This document shows, piece after piece, positions 1 through 11,282 of a stretch of DNA of 64,000 nt. The notes below the pieces were generated by a model that worked only from the letters and a program-made list of their open reading frames with translations, was not told where the DNA came from and did no database searches. Each line of letters begins with the position of its first letter. Positions within the stretch are counted from its first letter, which is position 1. The translations under genes were made by a program, and so were the position numbers. This DNA comes from Euptelea pleiosperma (Eukaryota > Streptophyta > Magnoliopsida > Ranunculales > Eupteleaceae): positions 24,001,913 through 24,065,912 of the forward strand of contig CM068547.1 in the NCBI GenBank assembly GCA_035048495.1. Reading direction: 5' to 3'.

Positions 1-440
1 TGGGCTGAAAAAGTAATTAACACACAGGTTTGCTATTCTAACAACCACAGGAGGCATAGCACGTGAAGAGATAGGGAGAGAATTTCATGTTGGGTGGGCA
101 ATATAAATGATGGGCCAAGACCCAGGTGGCGCCAGCTTAGAGCGGTAAGGATCTAAGCGATCTTTGATGGAGGTGGCATCCTACATTGCTGCATAGTTTG
201 ATCTGGCCGCTGCATGATGAAGGGTGGTCATGACGGAGAAGGATGGTAGGGGCGCATCACGAGCTTGCTGATCTTCTCCTATGGTGAGTCGTCGTGCTGT
301 AGTACATACCTGAAGTGATTGTGGTGGCAGAATGATGACGCGTTGTATAGCGACTAGCACGTGGTTATCAAGCGTGATGTTGATGATTGCGATCAAGAGA
401 ATCAGCGGTGGAATGACCAATTTGTTTGAAGGAGAAGGTC
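1..440. other. non-coding flank, no gene recognised
   Basis: No open frame here resembles a known protein on either strand. The stretch leads directly into the VHS-like fragment that follows and may be the decayed 5' part of the same captured sequence or internal sequence of a retroelement whose LTR lies at 2906-3389. Confidence 0.4.
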
Positions 441-692
441 ATGGAGGCGGCAACAGTCGAGACATTGGTTGAGCTCGATTGGGCCATGAATCTCGATTTC
501 TACGATATGACCAACAGTGAGAAGATCAACAGTGTTGATTTGATCCGAAGGATCAAGAAGCAGATCATGTTGAAGAACGCCAAGCATAGCAAATGAAGGA
601 AGCATTTGAGGTGACTCAAAACAGTGTTGAACTTCTCTCAACCGATTATCCTCTTCCCCACAACAAGATGCTTTGAAAGGTAATTTTTTTTT
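441..692 (+). pseudogene. TOL-type (VHS-GAT domain) gene fragment, internally deleted
   Basis: Translation from ATG 441 gives MEAATVETLVELDWAMNLDF followed by a stretch rich in NSEKINSVDLIRRIKKQIMLKN, which matches the start of the VHS domain of plant TOM1-like (TOL) proteins, ubiquitin receptors acting before ESCRT. The frame ends at TGA 594-596. Immediately after, in another frame, comes QMKEAFEVTQNSVELLST and then, after one more frame change, LSSSPQQDALK, which is the start of the GAT region of the same family. The bulk of VHS between the two is missing. The fragment ends at an apparent splice donor (AAAG then GTAATT), so it derives from genomic DNA, not from a processed mRNA. At least two frame breaks make it non-functional. 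Family assignment rests on recalled sequence similarity. Confidence 0.65.
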
Positions 693-699
693 AATAAGT

Positions 700-1860
700 A
701 ATCTTTTAGACAAGTAAATGCGATCTTCCTTATGGGAAATGATAAGATACTAGCATGAACCTATAAGGTATAATTCTATCGGGTTTATTACTTACACATG
801 ATGCATATGTGGGGGCTATTATCATAAGTGGCCCAACACCAATTTTGGCACACTTGCCATTTTTTTTGTTACGTATGCACTACACATATACTCAATACCG
901 CACATATATTAGACATGGGCCCAAATTAAATAGTATGGGCCTAAAGTGCATGGGGCATATGCTTTAGACTTTGGACACAACATCAACATTGACGACAATG
1001 GCCTAGGCTGGCCCTATTTGCATTGTAGATTTTGTGGGCCATGTAGTCGGACCATTAAAAGCTTGATTGACCCCCCTTCATGACATAGACTTTATGGACC
1101 AATCAATCATGAGTTAAGAAACCCAAAAGAATGTAATATATTTGACGCTTGCACAGGAGAGTCCATACCAGCCTAGACTCTATGGGCCAAAATTAGATTT
1201 GATTTGGGGCTGTGATTGGCCCAATTATTTTCATAAGGCCTTAGGGCCTAGACCGATGTTAAGCCCATTCATAAAATTGATGAGATGGACATGTAGTCAA
1301 CTTATCCGAACACGGTAAACATGCATGGGAGCCTGATTTCTTTATGAACATAGACTTAGGCCCAAATGCATAAAAGGAATTATACTAGCCCTAGACCCTA
1401 TGGGCCAAAATTAGATTTGATTTGTGGCTATGATTGGCCCAATTATTTTCATGAGGCCTTAGGGCCTAGACTGATTATGAGACTAACTTTGTGGGCCATG
1501 TAATAGGCCCACCCAAGCATGATTTGATGAGAAATTATTTTGTAAGCCAAACTATCGGACTTGGGGGCTTGTCAAAGTTGACCCAAGCCCAACCTCCCGA
1601 CTTGGGGGCTTGATTAGAGAAAAGGAGACAAGAGGAATAGTGGAGCCCAAGCTCCCCTGAGACCATGATACATTGATTAAATAAAATTACATTATATTTG
1701 AAGCATATTAGTATATTGAAGCATGTTGAAGCATGTTAGTATATTTAAAGCATATTAGTATATTGAAGCATGTTAAATATATTGAAATCCATTGAAGTAT
1801 ATTGAAGCATATGAAGTATATCAGCAATCTCCAGAAAGGAAATCATGCTCGGCCAATGAA
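700..1860. other. non-coding repeat-derived DNA with a 74-bp imperfect duplication
   Basis: No gene seen. A segment at 1183-1256 (starting TGGGCCAAAATTAGATTT) recurs at 1401-1474 with few differences, 218 bp downstream. The lack of coding content and the tandem arrays, purine tract and LTR further right suggest the internal region of a large non-autonomous LTR element. Confidence 0.45.
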
Positions 1861-1986
1861 AAGTCCAGCCAATCACAGTTAAAGGGATTGCGCTTGGCGA
1901 GAAAGTCCAACCAATCTCAGTTAAAGGGATTGCGCTTGGCGAGAAAGTCCAGACAATCTCAGTAAAAGGGATTGCGCTCGGCGAGA
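1861..1986 (+). repeat. tandem repeat, 3 x 42 bp
   Basis: Three consecutive units begin at 1861, 1903 and 1945 with AAGTCCARMCAATC and end in GGCGAGA. Copies differ by a few substitutions. It abuts the 97-bp array with no gap. Confidence 0.9.
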
Positions 1987-2468
1987 AACTTCCTATGAGG
2001 TAGCCGAGAGGCCCCCACTCCCTTCGGGTTGTGGGGCCCAAGTACTCTCTAGCCGCGACCTCTAGGATTCGCATTTGAAGGCCAACTTCCTATGAGGTAG
2101 CCGAGAGGCCCCCACTCCCTTCGGGTTGTGGGGCCCAAGTACTCTTTGGCCGCGACCTCTAGGATGTGCATTTGAAGGCCAACTTCCTATGAGGTAGCCG
2201 AGAGGCCCCCACTTCCTTCGGGTTGTAGGGCCCAAGTACTCTCTGGCCACTTCTAGGATGCGCATTTGAAGGCCAACTTCCTATGAGATAACCGAGAGGC
2301 CCCCACTTCCTTTGAGTTGTGGGGCCCAAGTACTCTCTGGCTGCGACCTCTAGGATGCGCATTTGAAGGCCAACTTCCTATGAAGTAGTCGAGAGGCCCC
2401 CACTTCCTTCGGGTTGTGGGGCCCAAGTACTCTTTGGCCGCGACCTCTAGGATGCGCATTTGAAGGAC
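1987..2468 (+). repeat. tandem repeat, 5 x ~97 bp
   Basis: Units start at 1987, 2084, 2181, 2275 and 2372 with AACTTCCTATGARRT and end near GCATTTGAAGG. One unit is 94 bp, the others 97 bp. The open frames across it on the minus strand repeat the same peptide and are products of the repeat, not genes. Confidence 0.93.
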
Positions 2469-2472
2469 TATT

Positions 2473-2790
2473 GCAGTTATGGCGACATTCTTGTATGTCG
2501 GTTATCATAGTATTATCGCAGTTATGGCATTATTCTCAGATATTGGCTATCGCAGTTATGACGTTATTCTCAACTATCGACTATCGCAGTTATGGCGTTA
2601 TTCTTGTATATCAGTTATCACAGTATTATCGCAGTTATGGCATTATTCTCAGATATCGGCTATCGCAGTTATGATGTTATTCTCAAATATCGACTATCGC
2701 AGTTATGACATTATTCTCAAATATTAGCTATCGCAGTTATGGCATTATTTTTGTATATCGGATATCGCATTATTATTTTTAAACATCGGC
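2473..2790 (+). repeat. tandem repeat with 34/45-bp units in a 113-bp higher-order period
   Basis: The core GCAGTTATG recurs at 2473, 2518, 2552, 2586, 2631, 2665, 2699 and 2733. The spacings 45, 34, 34, 45, 34, 34, 34 show that a 45+34+34 block of 113 bp was itself duplicated. The array decays after about 2760. Confidence 0.9.
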
Positions 2791-2892
2791 TCGGATATGA
2801 TATCATTCTTGATTACGACAAAGACAAAGGAGATCGAGCATTAATTTATCTTCTTGGAGACGGACGTCGTTTTTGGATCAAGCTCCACCTTC

Positions 2893-2901
2893 GAGAGGGG
2901 G
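2893..2901 (+). other. candidate polypurine tract
   Basis: GAGAGGGGG lies four bases before the proposed LTR start at 2906, the expected place for the primer of plus-strand synthesis in an LTR retrotransposon. Confidence 0.45.
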
Positions 2902-2905
2902 CTAT

Positions 2906-3389
2906 TGTGGGTACATAAAATAACACATCATCATTGTATTGAGGAGGATACACCGCGAAGCATATATCACTCCCCTAAACCCTGGAATTCCTCTTGTATC
3001 GACACGTGTCGGATGAAGAACCCTATAAAGGAAAGGGTGTGTAGAAGGAAAGGAGAGGGGCTTTTGGTGGATGAAGCTAGAGAGAGGAAGAGGTATGTAG
3101 AGAGAGAAATTAAAGAGAGAATATATATGTAGAGAGAAGCTAGAGAGAGAAGTGAGAGAGAGATTATAGACTATTGAATTTTTATAATGAAGATTGGCCG
3201 GAGACCGGCTTCCCGTGGATATAGTCGCCGGCAAGAGTCCCAGCGACGAACCACGTACGTATTGCGTTGTTTTTCTTTTAATTTATTTCTCTTAATTTGA
3301 TTATGTTTATTATTTGATTAATTATCATGTTTATTGCTTGTGGAGGGTGGATCGGAGATCGGACGACAAATCCGTTTCGACCCTCCACA
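2906..3389 (+). mobile_element. candidate 3' LTR of a Gypsy-like element (484 bp)
   Basis: The segment starts TGTGGGTACATAAAAT directly after a purine tract and can end at CCCTCCACA (3389), giving TGT...ACA ends. A TATAAA at 3024-3029 would serve as its promoter. The last 50 bp contain an inverted repeat (TGTGGAGGGT near 3339 with ACCCTCCACA at the end). The matching 5' LTR would lie outside the window and no target duplication could be tested, so the right boundary is uncertain. Confidence 0.45.
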
Positions 3390-3572
3390 GGGAGAGAGGT
3401 TGAGAGAAGAAGGGGGAGAGAAGTGAGGGGGGAGAGAACCAAATATCTCTAGGGTTCGGCTATCCTATTAATAGCTAAGGGGAGGAAATCTCCTTAGTCG
3501 TTGGATTCAATTTAGAGAAATCATTGACTCTTTCTTCCTGTTCTCCAAACAAACTTGGGCTTTAAGAGATGC

Positions 3573-3711
3573 TCTCCACGGTTTCAAAACCGTGGAGATA
3601 AAGGCTGAATGAGTGGAATATCTTCTATTTTTGGGAAAGAGTAAGTCATCATCCACGTCTGAAGGGAATTCCTCCAAAAAATGGAATCCCACGGTTTTAG
3701 AAACCGTGGGA
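3573..3711. repeat. two near-identical short hairpins
   Basis: Hairpin 1 (3573-3598) has a perfect 12-bp stem (TCTCCACGGTTT) and a 2-base loop. Hairpin 2 (3687-3711) has a perfect 11-bp stem (TCCCACGGTTT) and a 3-base loop. They are 114 bp apart and share CACGGTTT in each arm. No function is known to me. Confidence 0.85.
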
Positions 3712-4379
3712 ATAGCTTGAGTTAAGGAAACTACCAATATAAATCGTGTTGGGTCCACTCGAGGCAGGCCATGGATGGGGACCACGCAAATGGGTCGGCC
3801 ATAGGCCGTGGCCCGTTTGAAAAGGATATGTGGGCTAGCGGATCAGTAGAATAATGGGTCTATGGAGATGGGCTTTTGGCGCATGTGATGGCCCAATAAG
3901 ATGTGGGCTTGAGTAAATGGGTTGCGGGCCATGGAATGCGAGTGAAGCTATGGGGTCCACTAGACCAAGCTAGAGATTGGGAAATGGGCCACTAACTGAA
4001 ACACAATCACGGGCCTTCAATGGAAGCGACCCAGTGGGCCATGCGAGAGTGGTAGATCCAACGGTTAAGATTAGTGAGGTGCATGGAGAGATGGGTGTTA
4101 TGGATGAGGGTTATGGTATTTATAGGATATTGGGCATGAAGTAGTTAATAGGAGGTTTGAGGCAAAATTAGGTGATGGCAATGTGGCCGCTAGATTAGAG
4201 GATGGTGAGGATGGAGGGTTAAGATTAAATTAGTCAAAGATTTAGAGATGATGATGAAGATCAGATAGTCAATCGGATGGTAGATATGTAGAGATCAGGA
4301 TAGATCTAAGACTGTAGGATCTAGAAAGGATTTGGAGAGATGAGAGAGAAAAATAATACAAAACAAAAAGAAAAGAGTT

Positions 4380-4448
4380 GGCTAATAGTCTTGAACCCAG
4401 GTCTTCTACATTCTCCTTCATGAGCTTCACCAATTAAGCAAGCTAACA
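4380..4448 (-). mobile_element. weak tRNA-derived SINE-like stretch
   Basis: Read on the minus strand this has AGCTTGCTTAATTGGTGAAG (box A-like) followed about 30 bp later by GACCTGGGTTCAAGAC (box B-like), the spacing of a tRNA-derived promoter. It resembles the better supported SINE at 20440-20539. No tail or target duplication was found, so it may be a fragment or chance. Confidence 0.35.
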
Positions 4449-4620
4449 TTTGATGTCAATTGGTGTAACTTTTAACACATTGGTCCTTCTTTTGGTCTTC
4501 TAATCTTCCGCTCTCTTATTTCTTTAGATCGGCTCTGTGATCCTCAGGCTTTGTCCGTACTTGGCTCATATCTTCTTGTCATAGCCTGTTGGCTCTTTAA
4601 GTACTGATATTAAGCTTATA

Positions 4621-5281
4621 TGGTTGATCATGGGCCCGCAAGTCTCAAGAATCGTCCGATCGGGTTTCCTACGAGAGAAAAAGCGCGTAATAAGAGTACT
4701 AAAATGGCTTGATATTGGACTATCCGAAATGCATATATTTCATGCAAATAGTCTATATTCGTCTAAAGAATGTGTTCTACGCAATAGAAAAAACTCTTAC
4801 GTAAAAAAATCGACGAAAAGATAAGTTTTACGTAAGAGAATATGACACCGCTAAAAGGATAATGGCTTAAAATAAGCACTTTTGAGCGAATATCACATAC
4901 CACCAAAACAAGGGAGCAAGAACAAAAGCTAGAAGCTTAGAACAATTCTCTTGGAGGTTAGAATCTCAAAGAAGGCTGAGTGAATTGGTATGGATTAAGG
5001 GTAGGGGAGGGGTATTTATAATAGAAGGGGTAGGAAACACGCCCACGCCATTCGAGGATCGACTGTACCGATCGACCGATCATACCACCGATTGCCCGAT
5101 CTATTGATGATCGGTCGCCCGATCTGACAGAAACCCACTTTTAGGGTTTTCTACTTTAAGGGATCCTCATGATATGTCGGGGGTTCTAAATGTGTTTCAG
5201 TGGACTTCTTGGGGATTTTCCCAAGTCTATGATTCTTTAGTCCACGCTGCCGCCATTCGAATCATCGCGACACACTTTCCC
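4621..5281 (+). repeat. probable Gypsy-type LTR fragment interrupted by the Copia element
   Basis: No gene. A TATTTATAATAG box near 5018 and the resumption of the sequence after the Copia element at 10098-10280, ending GGGATGTGACA, are compatible with an older LTR into which the Copia element jumped. Around 5050-5130 it contains several CGATCG/GATCGG words. The left boundary was not found. Confidence 0.3.
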
Positions 5282-6733
5282 TGTAAAAAATAAATTCATA
5301 TTCTTGTTTTGGCAGAGATTTCGTGTGATATAAATATTATTGTAACCGTTCCTACGAGCACCAGTGTAGCTTTGAAGATGTCTTGGTACGCATACTTTGC
5401 CGATTACGTGAAGACTAAAAGACGAAGATCGCAAGAATCAGACGATTGACGACAAAAGTCATCTGAGGAACTGCTACTTGTCCGTTGAAGATCATGACCG
5501 CTCGCATAGGAAGGTCAGTGACCTAGTGGCCATAAGAATAGATTTTTTAATAAAAATATGATGGTCGCACCTAGTCACAGGACAGACCTAGGTAAATGTG
5601 CAAAAGAAGTAAAAGATTGACTAAGGGAAGTCTAATCGATTAGACTGTGAGAACCAATCGATTGGACCCTACGGGATAGAACATCCCAAAAGTACAATCG
5701 ATTGGACTGTGAGAACCAATCGATTAGACCATCCAGGATAAAACTTTCAAAGTATACAATCGATTGGACCATGAGTACAATCGATTACAATGACGAACAA
5801 AAGCCCATCCATATAGTACAATAGATTGGACCAAGTGTACAATCGATTGGACTTCGCAAGAATTGGCAAATTTTAGATCTAGTTTTTGTGGTCCCACTTT
5901 CCCATTACTTGCACAAACGTGGGCTTCCAAACTCTTAAAAATAGAGCTCCTCTTAGGCTTTATTAGATACACACTGACAAACAACAAGAGTGAGTTTCTA
6001 AAGAAGAGTTGTCCATTACGAAAAGGAAAAGCCCTAGTTCACATTATTATCATTATCAGCTTTTCTCTTCTCCTTTGATCAAAGCTTAGTGCTTGATCTC
6101 CACTCTGCCTAGGTTTCCATCTAGAATCCTAACCTAGTAAGTCAGAGAGTATCAATGCATATTTGAGCAACTTTGGGGTTTAGGGTGTACTGAATCCTTC
6201 ACCTACGATAGCGACCATTGCGTGAAAATTAAGATCGAGGTGTATTGATGGACGGTAGGTTTGGGTTGTACCAAACTGAACAAGCGGCAAAAGCTTCATG
6301 ATTGGAAGGGTGTGCGTGGAGCAAGAGGACGTGGACCCATCGACAGTTGGCTTTGGCGAAGGTTGTACGCTATATGAAAATGATGTTGCGTAGGTAACTT
6401 CTGTGTACTCGTAACTTTCCAGTTAGTGATACTTCCCCTCTGGACGTGGTCCCGTGGTTTTCTTTGGCTAAGATTTCCACTTAAAAACTGATCGTGTTAT
6501 GTGATTGAATTAAATTCCTCATTATGTTTAGATTAGATCAAACGACATAGAAATAATATATCCTTGTGATATATTTGATCTAGTCGATTGTGACAATCAT
6601 TCATTGTTAATCAATCTTCGAATACATGCAAATCCAGTCTGTTGAATTAGGTTGCTATATTAAAGCATTAAATTTTTAAATACCTATTCACCCCCCCTGT
6701 AGGTTCTGTAGATACATAGACCAGGTTATTTCA
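5282..6733 (+). repeat. 5' LTR of the Copia element (1452 bp)
   Basis: Starts TGTAAAAAATAAATTC and ends TTATTTCA, two bases before the PBS. Near the 3' end it has the TTCACCCCCCCTGTAGG stretch typical of Copia U5 ends. It carries seven AATCGATT palindromes between 5631 and 5852, most as CAATCGATTGGAC. Confidence 0.93.
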
Positions 6734-6735
6734 AT

Positions 6736-6748
6736 TGGTATCAGAGCC
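6736..6748 (+). other. primer binding site (initiator tRNA-Met type)
   Basis: TGGTATCAGAGCC lies two bases after the 5' LTR and is the classic plant Copia primer site complementary to initiator tRNA-Met. Confidence 0.95.
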
Positions 6749-6838
6749 AAGGCCACTCTGTTAGGTTTAATTGCCTGAGTGTGATCCTGCTCAATTACCT
6801 GAGTCTAATGGATTCACAGAAAGATGGTGGTTCTATTG

Positions 6839-7683
6839 TTTGATGGGAACAACTATGCCTACTAAAATGCTAGGATGAGAGCTTTTCTAAAATCTATTGA
6901 TGATAAAGTATGGATGATAACTGTCATAGCTTGAAAACATCCAGTAGTAGAATCTTTAATAATGAATACATTTCTATACCTAGTAACAAATGGACCAAGA
7001 ATGAGACCGAATAGTCTAATATGAATAGTAAAAGTCTCAATGCAATATTTAATGCATTCACTCTTGATGAATTTAGTCGGATCTCTACGTGTGATACTAC
7101 TAAACAAGCATGTGACATTCTTGAGGTTACTCATGGGGGAACTTCTATTGTGAAAATTTCAAAGCTTCAAATATTAACTTCTAGATTTGAGAATATTAGA
7201 ATGGATGACAATGAATTATTTTCTGAGTTTTATGTTAAATTGTCTGATATTGTTAATTCTTGTTTTAATCTGTAAGAGAAAATTTATGAGTCAAAGGTTG
7301 TGAGAAAGGTTCTTAGATCTTTACTTGAGAGATTCCAATCTAAAGTTACAGTTATTGAAAAGAGTGAAGATATTGATGCTCTTAAGATAGATGAACTTGG
7401 TTCACTTCAGACATTTGAACTTAACCTTCGTCAGCCTAAGAGAAACCAAGGGATTGCTTTAAAAGTCACAAAGGATGACTTTGATGAATCTTGTCAAGAT
7501 GATGAAGAAATGGATTTCCTTGTAAAGAAGTTCAGAAAAATCTTCAGAGGCAAGAAAATAAATTTTCCTACGAGTAGACAGACCTCAAAGAAGAAATCCA
7601 AATCCAATGATAAGTTCAAAAAGAAAGAACTTAAGTCTAATGAGGTTCAGTGTTGTGAGTGTCAAGGATATGGATATATCTAA
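6839..7683 (+). pseudogene. Copia gag (UBN2 family) remnant
   Basis: Translation runs FDGNNYAY..MRAFLKSID, then SLNAIFNAFTLDEFSRISTC, SKLQILTSRFENIRM and ELFSEFYVKLSDIVNS, the standard UBN2 gag core. Stops interrupt it near 6863, 6930 and 7012, and a TAA at 7273-7275 replaces the residue before the conserved EKI.ESKVVRKVLRSL segment. The second half contains the lysine-rich linker and the start of a CCHC zinc knuckle (CCECQGYGYI), where it ends at TAA 7681-7683 before the last His and Cys. The nucleocapsid-forming protein is therefore not produced. Confidence 0.88.
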
Positions 7684-8641
7684 TGAGGATTTCATGATTA
7701 GATACTGGATACATCTAAATTCTGAGTAAGTATTTAGAATTTTACTAACATTTGTCTTGTACCCTAGAAAGTAGAAAGTCAGACATAGTACATCCAAATG
7801 AAAGAAATTGAAAATTCAACTAAAGTAAACTAGTTTTACTGACTGGCTCTGATGAATGGCCTAGATTGACTACATTTGAACTATTCTAGACTTCACTGCG
7901 TAGTTAAGTCTAAAATTTAAAGTTTGATATTTGTTAGTGTCTATCACATCGAAACTCATGCATTACATACTTTTTGTGCAGTTTTGCATACTTCGAATTT
8001 GAGTTGTTTATCCAAGGTGATCCGATTTGAGTTCTGTGAGTTGTAAATCTTTCCAAAGATGATTTAAATTATTTAAAATTCATTTGAAAAAGATATTTTA
8101 ATTGGATAGATTCTATCTGGCTATGGATGTATATTTTTATAAGAGAGATTTAAACCATTGATGTATTTAGATTAATATGATTGCTAATCTTTATTGTCAT
8201 ATACATATATCTTATGATGCACTTGTACTTCAATTCTATATTCAATGCATGCTAGTTATTTGGCTTTATTTCTGTACCTTTGTCAATCTGTGACAAAAAT
8301 GAAGGAGAGAAAAATTAAAAGAGGTAAACAAAGAGAGGTAATAAACATGGGAGAAAAATCTTATTTATTTTTCTAATTTATCTACTTTGTCTACTAGTAC
8401 ATGTTAATCTGATGTGCAATCAATTACTCACTGCATGTGTTTAATTATTTATTTTTGCTGATGATATTACATGGTTGTATTGTTGCGGTTGTGCAGGAAA
8501 CAAATTAAAGCTAATACCTATTATTTGTTTGTTATTTCCGAGAGAATGTGAGATAGTGAAAGAATCATGTAAATGGGTGGGATGTGTTTTTAATTTTTGT
8601 TTACCCTTTATGTGATTAATGTTTTTGTCATGGAATTGCCT
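7684..8641. other. non-coding interior of the Copia element
   Basis: AT-rich sequence between the gag remnant and the purine tract, without integrase, RT or RNase H similarity on either strand. Confidence 0.7.
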
Positions 8642-8651
8642 AAGGGGGAGA
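8642..8651 (+). other. polypurine tract of the Copia element
   Basis: AAGGGGGAGA ends one base before the 3' LTR start at 8653, as expected for plus-strand priming. Confidence 0.9.
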
Positions 8652-8652
8652 T

Positions 8653-10092
8653 TATAAAAAATATATTCATATTCTAGTTTTGACAGAGATTCCGTGTGAC
8701 ATACACATTATTGTAACTGTTCCTACAAGCATTAGTGTAGCTTTGAAGATGTCGTGGTACAAATATTCGCTGACTACGTAAAGACTAAAAGACAAAGATC
8801 ATATGAATCAGACGGTTGATGACATGAGTCGTTTGAAGAATTGCTACTTATCCGTTGAATATCGTGTCCGCTCGCATATGAAGGTAAATGACCTAGTGGC
8901 CATAGGAATAGATTTTTTTATATATAAAAATATAATGGTCGTACCTTGTCACAAGACAGACACATGTCAATGTGCAAAAGAAGTAAAAGATTGACTAAGG
9001 AAGTCCAATCGATTGGACTGTGAGAACCAATCGATTGGACCATCCGGGACAGAACTTCCAAAGTATACAATCAATTGGACTATGAGTACAATCGATTGTA
9101 ATGACGAACAAAAACACATCCGTACAGTACAATCGATTGGACCAAGAATACAATCGATTGGACTAGATTCCAATCGATTTGACCAAGTGTGCAATCGATT
9201 GGGCTTCGCAGAAATTGACAAATTTCAGATCCAATTTTTATGGTCCCACTTTCCCATTATTTGCACGACCCTGGGCTTCCAAACTCTTATAAATAGAGCT
9301 CCTTTTAGGCTTAATTAGGTACACACTGACAGACAACAAGAGTGAGTTTCGAAAGAAGAGTTGCTCATTACGAAGAGGAAAAGCCCTAGTTCTCATTACT
9401 ATCATTGTGAGCTTTTCTCTTCTCTATTGATCAAAGCTTAGTGCTTGATCTCCACTCTGCCTAGGTTTTCCATCTAGAATCCTAACCTATTAAGTCAGAG
9501 AGTACTAGTGTGTCTAAACACTATTTGAGGGACTTTGGAGTTTAGGGTGTACTGAATCCTTTACCTACAATAGAGATCATTCCGTGAGAATTAAGTTTGG
9601 GGTGTATTGATCGATAGTAGGTTTGGGGTTACCAAACTGAACAAGCTGCAAATGATTCGTGATTGGAAAGGCATGGGTGGAGTAAGAGGACGTAGACGTA
9701 TCGGCAGTTGGCCTTGGTGAAGGTTGTACGCTGTATAGAAACTATGCTGCGTAGGTAACTTCTGTGTACCCGTAACTTTTCAGTTAGTGATACTTTCTGT
9801 CTAGACGTGGTCCCGTGGTTTTCCCTGGCTAAGATTTCCACGTAAAAATTACTTGTGCTATGTGATTGAATTAAATTCTGCATTATGTTTAGATTAGACC
9901 AAGCGACATAGAAACAATATATACTTATGATATATTTGACCTAGTCAATTGTGACAATCCTTCATTGTAATCAATCTTCGAATACATGCAAATCCAGTCT
10001 GTTGAATTAGGTTGCTATATTAAAACATTAAATTGTTAAATACCTATTCACCCCCCCTGTAGGTTTTGTGGATACATAGATCATGTTATTCA
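8653..10092 (+). repeat. 3' LTR of the Copia element (1440 bp)
   Basis: Aligns end to end with 5282-6733. The first dinucleotide has changed from TG to TA; it ends CA at 10092 followed by the TTCCC target duplication. Seven intact AATCGATT palindromes lie between about 9005 and 9205. Confidence 0.93.
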
Positions 10093-10280
10093 TTCCCAAG
10101 TCTAAGATGCATGGCCAATATTAGTTACATAAATACTCAAGGTTGTTATGGAATTGACAACCCAAGGTATATTTATCATAATCCATTTTTACTATTTCAA
10201 CCTTTATGTCTTGACCTTGGGTATTCAGGTTGACCTATGAATTGCAAGTGACCCATAGATTCTAGGTTTGGGATGTGACA

Positions 10281-10929
10281 AAAAGAGAGAGATGTAACCA
10301 TACAAGATTGAGAATACGAACCCATACAAATAGTAAACTTAATAAACCCTTGATCACAAGTCGATCAAAGAGAAGTTTTACATAAAAAAATGCTAAGAGA
10401 AGCCTTCTTTATTTTTCGGTATTTCAATAGATTTGTCAAATACAAATTGGCTTGAGAGAATGGTTTGTTGTATTTTCTTGATAAGCATTTGTTCTATTAT
10501 CTATTACTACTTTATAGCCAACACTCGGGTTGGGGCATGACGTTCACTATTAGTTCCTATCAAAATAAATAACATAGATATTAGTTCATTTGACATTGAG
10601 TTCGTTTTTACCAACAACAAATAGTTGATTAAAGAGTCGTGCGCTATCCCACGGATAACCGAAAAAAATATGTGAGGTTGAGGCCATTTGACTGTTGGAT
10701 TCAATAGATCCACACAATTGTTGCTTCGTGGATTTCTTAAATCCAATGGTCAATGGCCTCAAACTGCACATAATTTTTATCTGGTTAATTATCCGTAGGA
10801 TAGCCTTTTCCTTGATTAAATGTCTCTTCACCCAGGCCACCTATTAGTTCATTAAATGATGAGTTCTTTTCTATTGACCGAGTACCTTGGCTACGACATT
10901 AGTATTGTACAATAATTTTTTTAGGAAAA
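10281..10929. other. intergenic DNA, no gene recognised
   Basis: AT-rich. A short inverted segment is visible (about 10625-10700 versus 10740-10815, AACCGAAAAAAATATGTGAGG against CCTCAAACTGCACATAATTT), suggesting another decayed foldback element around 10620-10830. Confidence 0.4.
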
Positions 10930-11282
10930 TGCTACCCCACAGTATGAGCCACCTGGCACACTCTTAGAGACACAACTGAATGTAAGGATGTTTGGCCCAT
11001 CCTAGGTGAAGCGACATACCAAAAATCAGCATGATTAGTGATTTCGAACCTTTGGATCTTTATAGCCCAAATAATGCTCTAATCCTTCAGTTAAAAACCA
11101 AGCTATGAAAATGTCTCCAATCGAACGCTTAGAATCACTAATCAAGCTGATTTTTTACGTAAGTCCACCTAGGGATGGGCTAAACATCTCTATGATCAGT
11201 GGTCTCTAATAGTGGGCCATGTGGCTCATACGATGGTTTGTCATCAACTTTCCTAGTGGACGTCTGTCAACAAAGTTCTACT
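10930..11282. mobile_element. foldback MITE, family FB1, copy A
   Basis: The arms read GAGCCACCTGGCACACTCTTA ... GGATGTTTGGCCCATC on the left and CATCCCTAGGTGGAC-type sequence, CAGTGGTCTCTAATAG and GGGCCATGTGGCTCATA on the right, forming an imperfect inverted repeat around a core with AATCAGCATGATTAGTGATT. The right end runs to TCAACAAAGTTCTACTCC, the family terminus. The left terminus is eroded. Confidence 0.75.

Larger units (their letters stand above)
3390..4620. other. non-coding DNA, GA-rich leader then anonymous sequence
   Basis: Begins with a GAGAGA-rich stretch to about 3440, followed by anonymous sequence rich in GGGCC/GGCCC words. No coding content recognised. It holds the twin hairpins at 3573-3711 and a weak SINE-like stretch near 4380-4448. 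Confidence 0.5.
5282..10092 (+). mobile_element. non-autonomous Ty1/Copia retrotransposon, complete with target duplication
   Basis: Two long direct repeats (5282-6733 and 8653-10092) flank a 1.9 kb interior that begins with a PBS and ends with a purine tract. The 5-bp target duplication TTCCC is present at 5277-5281 and 10093-10097, so this is one intact insertion. The interior encodes only a broken UBN2-type gag; protease, integrase and reverse transcriptase are absent, and about 970 bp after gag are non-coding. Movement would have needed enzymes from a relative. The LTRs differ at many positions, so the insertion is not recent. Confidence 0.93.

Noticed and set aside
1745..2459. Minus-strand open frames with the peptide REYLGPTTRR repeated
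   Set aside because: They come from the 97-bp tandem repeat staying open by chance; no start signal, codon pattern or family match.
1987..2790. Regular arrays that might suggest a CRISPR array
   Set aside because: Units are contiguous direct repeats with no unique spacers, and the host is a plant nucleus. They are minisatellites.
5215..5222. Possible longer target duplication of the Copia element (TTTTCCCAAGTCTA near 5214 and TTCCCAAGTCTA at 10093)
   Set aside because: The left copy is about 60 bp from the LTR edge; the adjacent TTCCC at 5277-5281 explains a standard 5-bp duplication.
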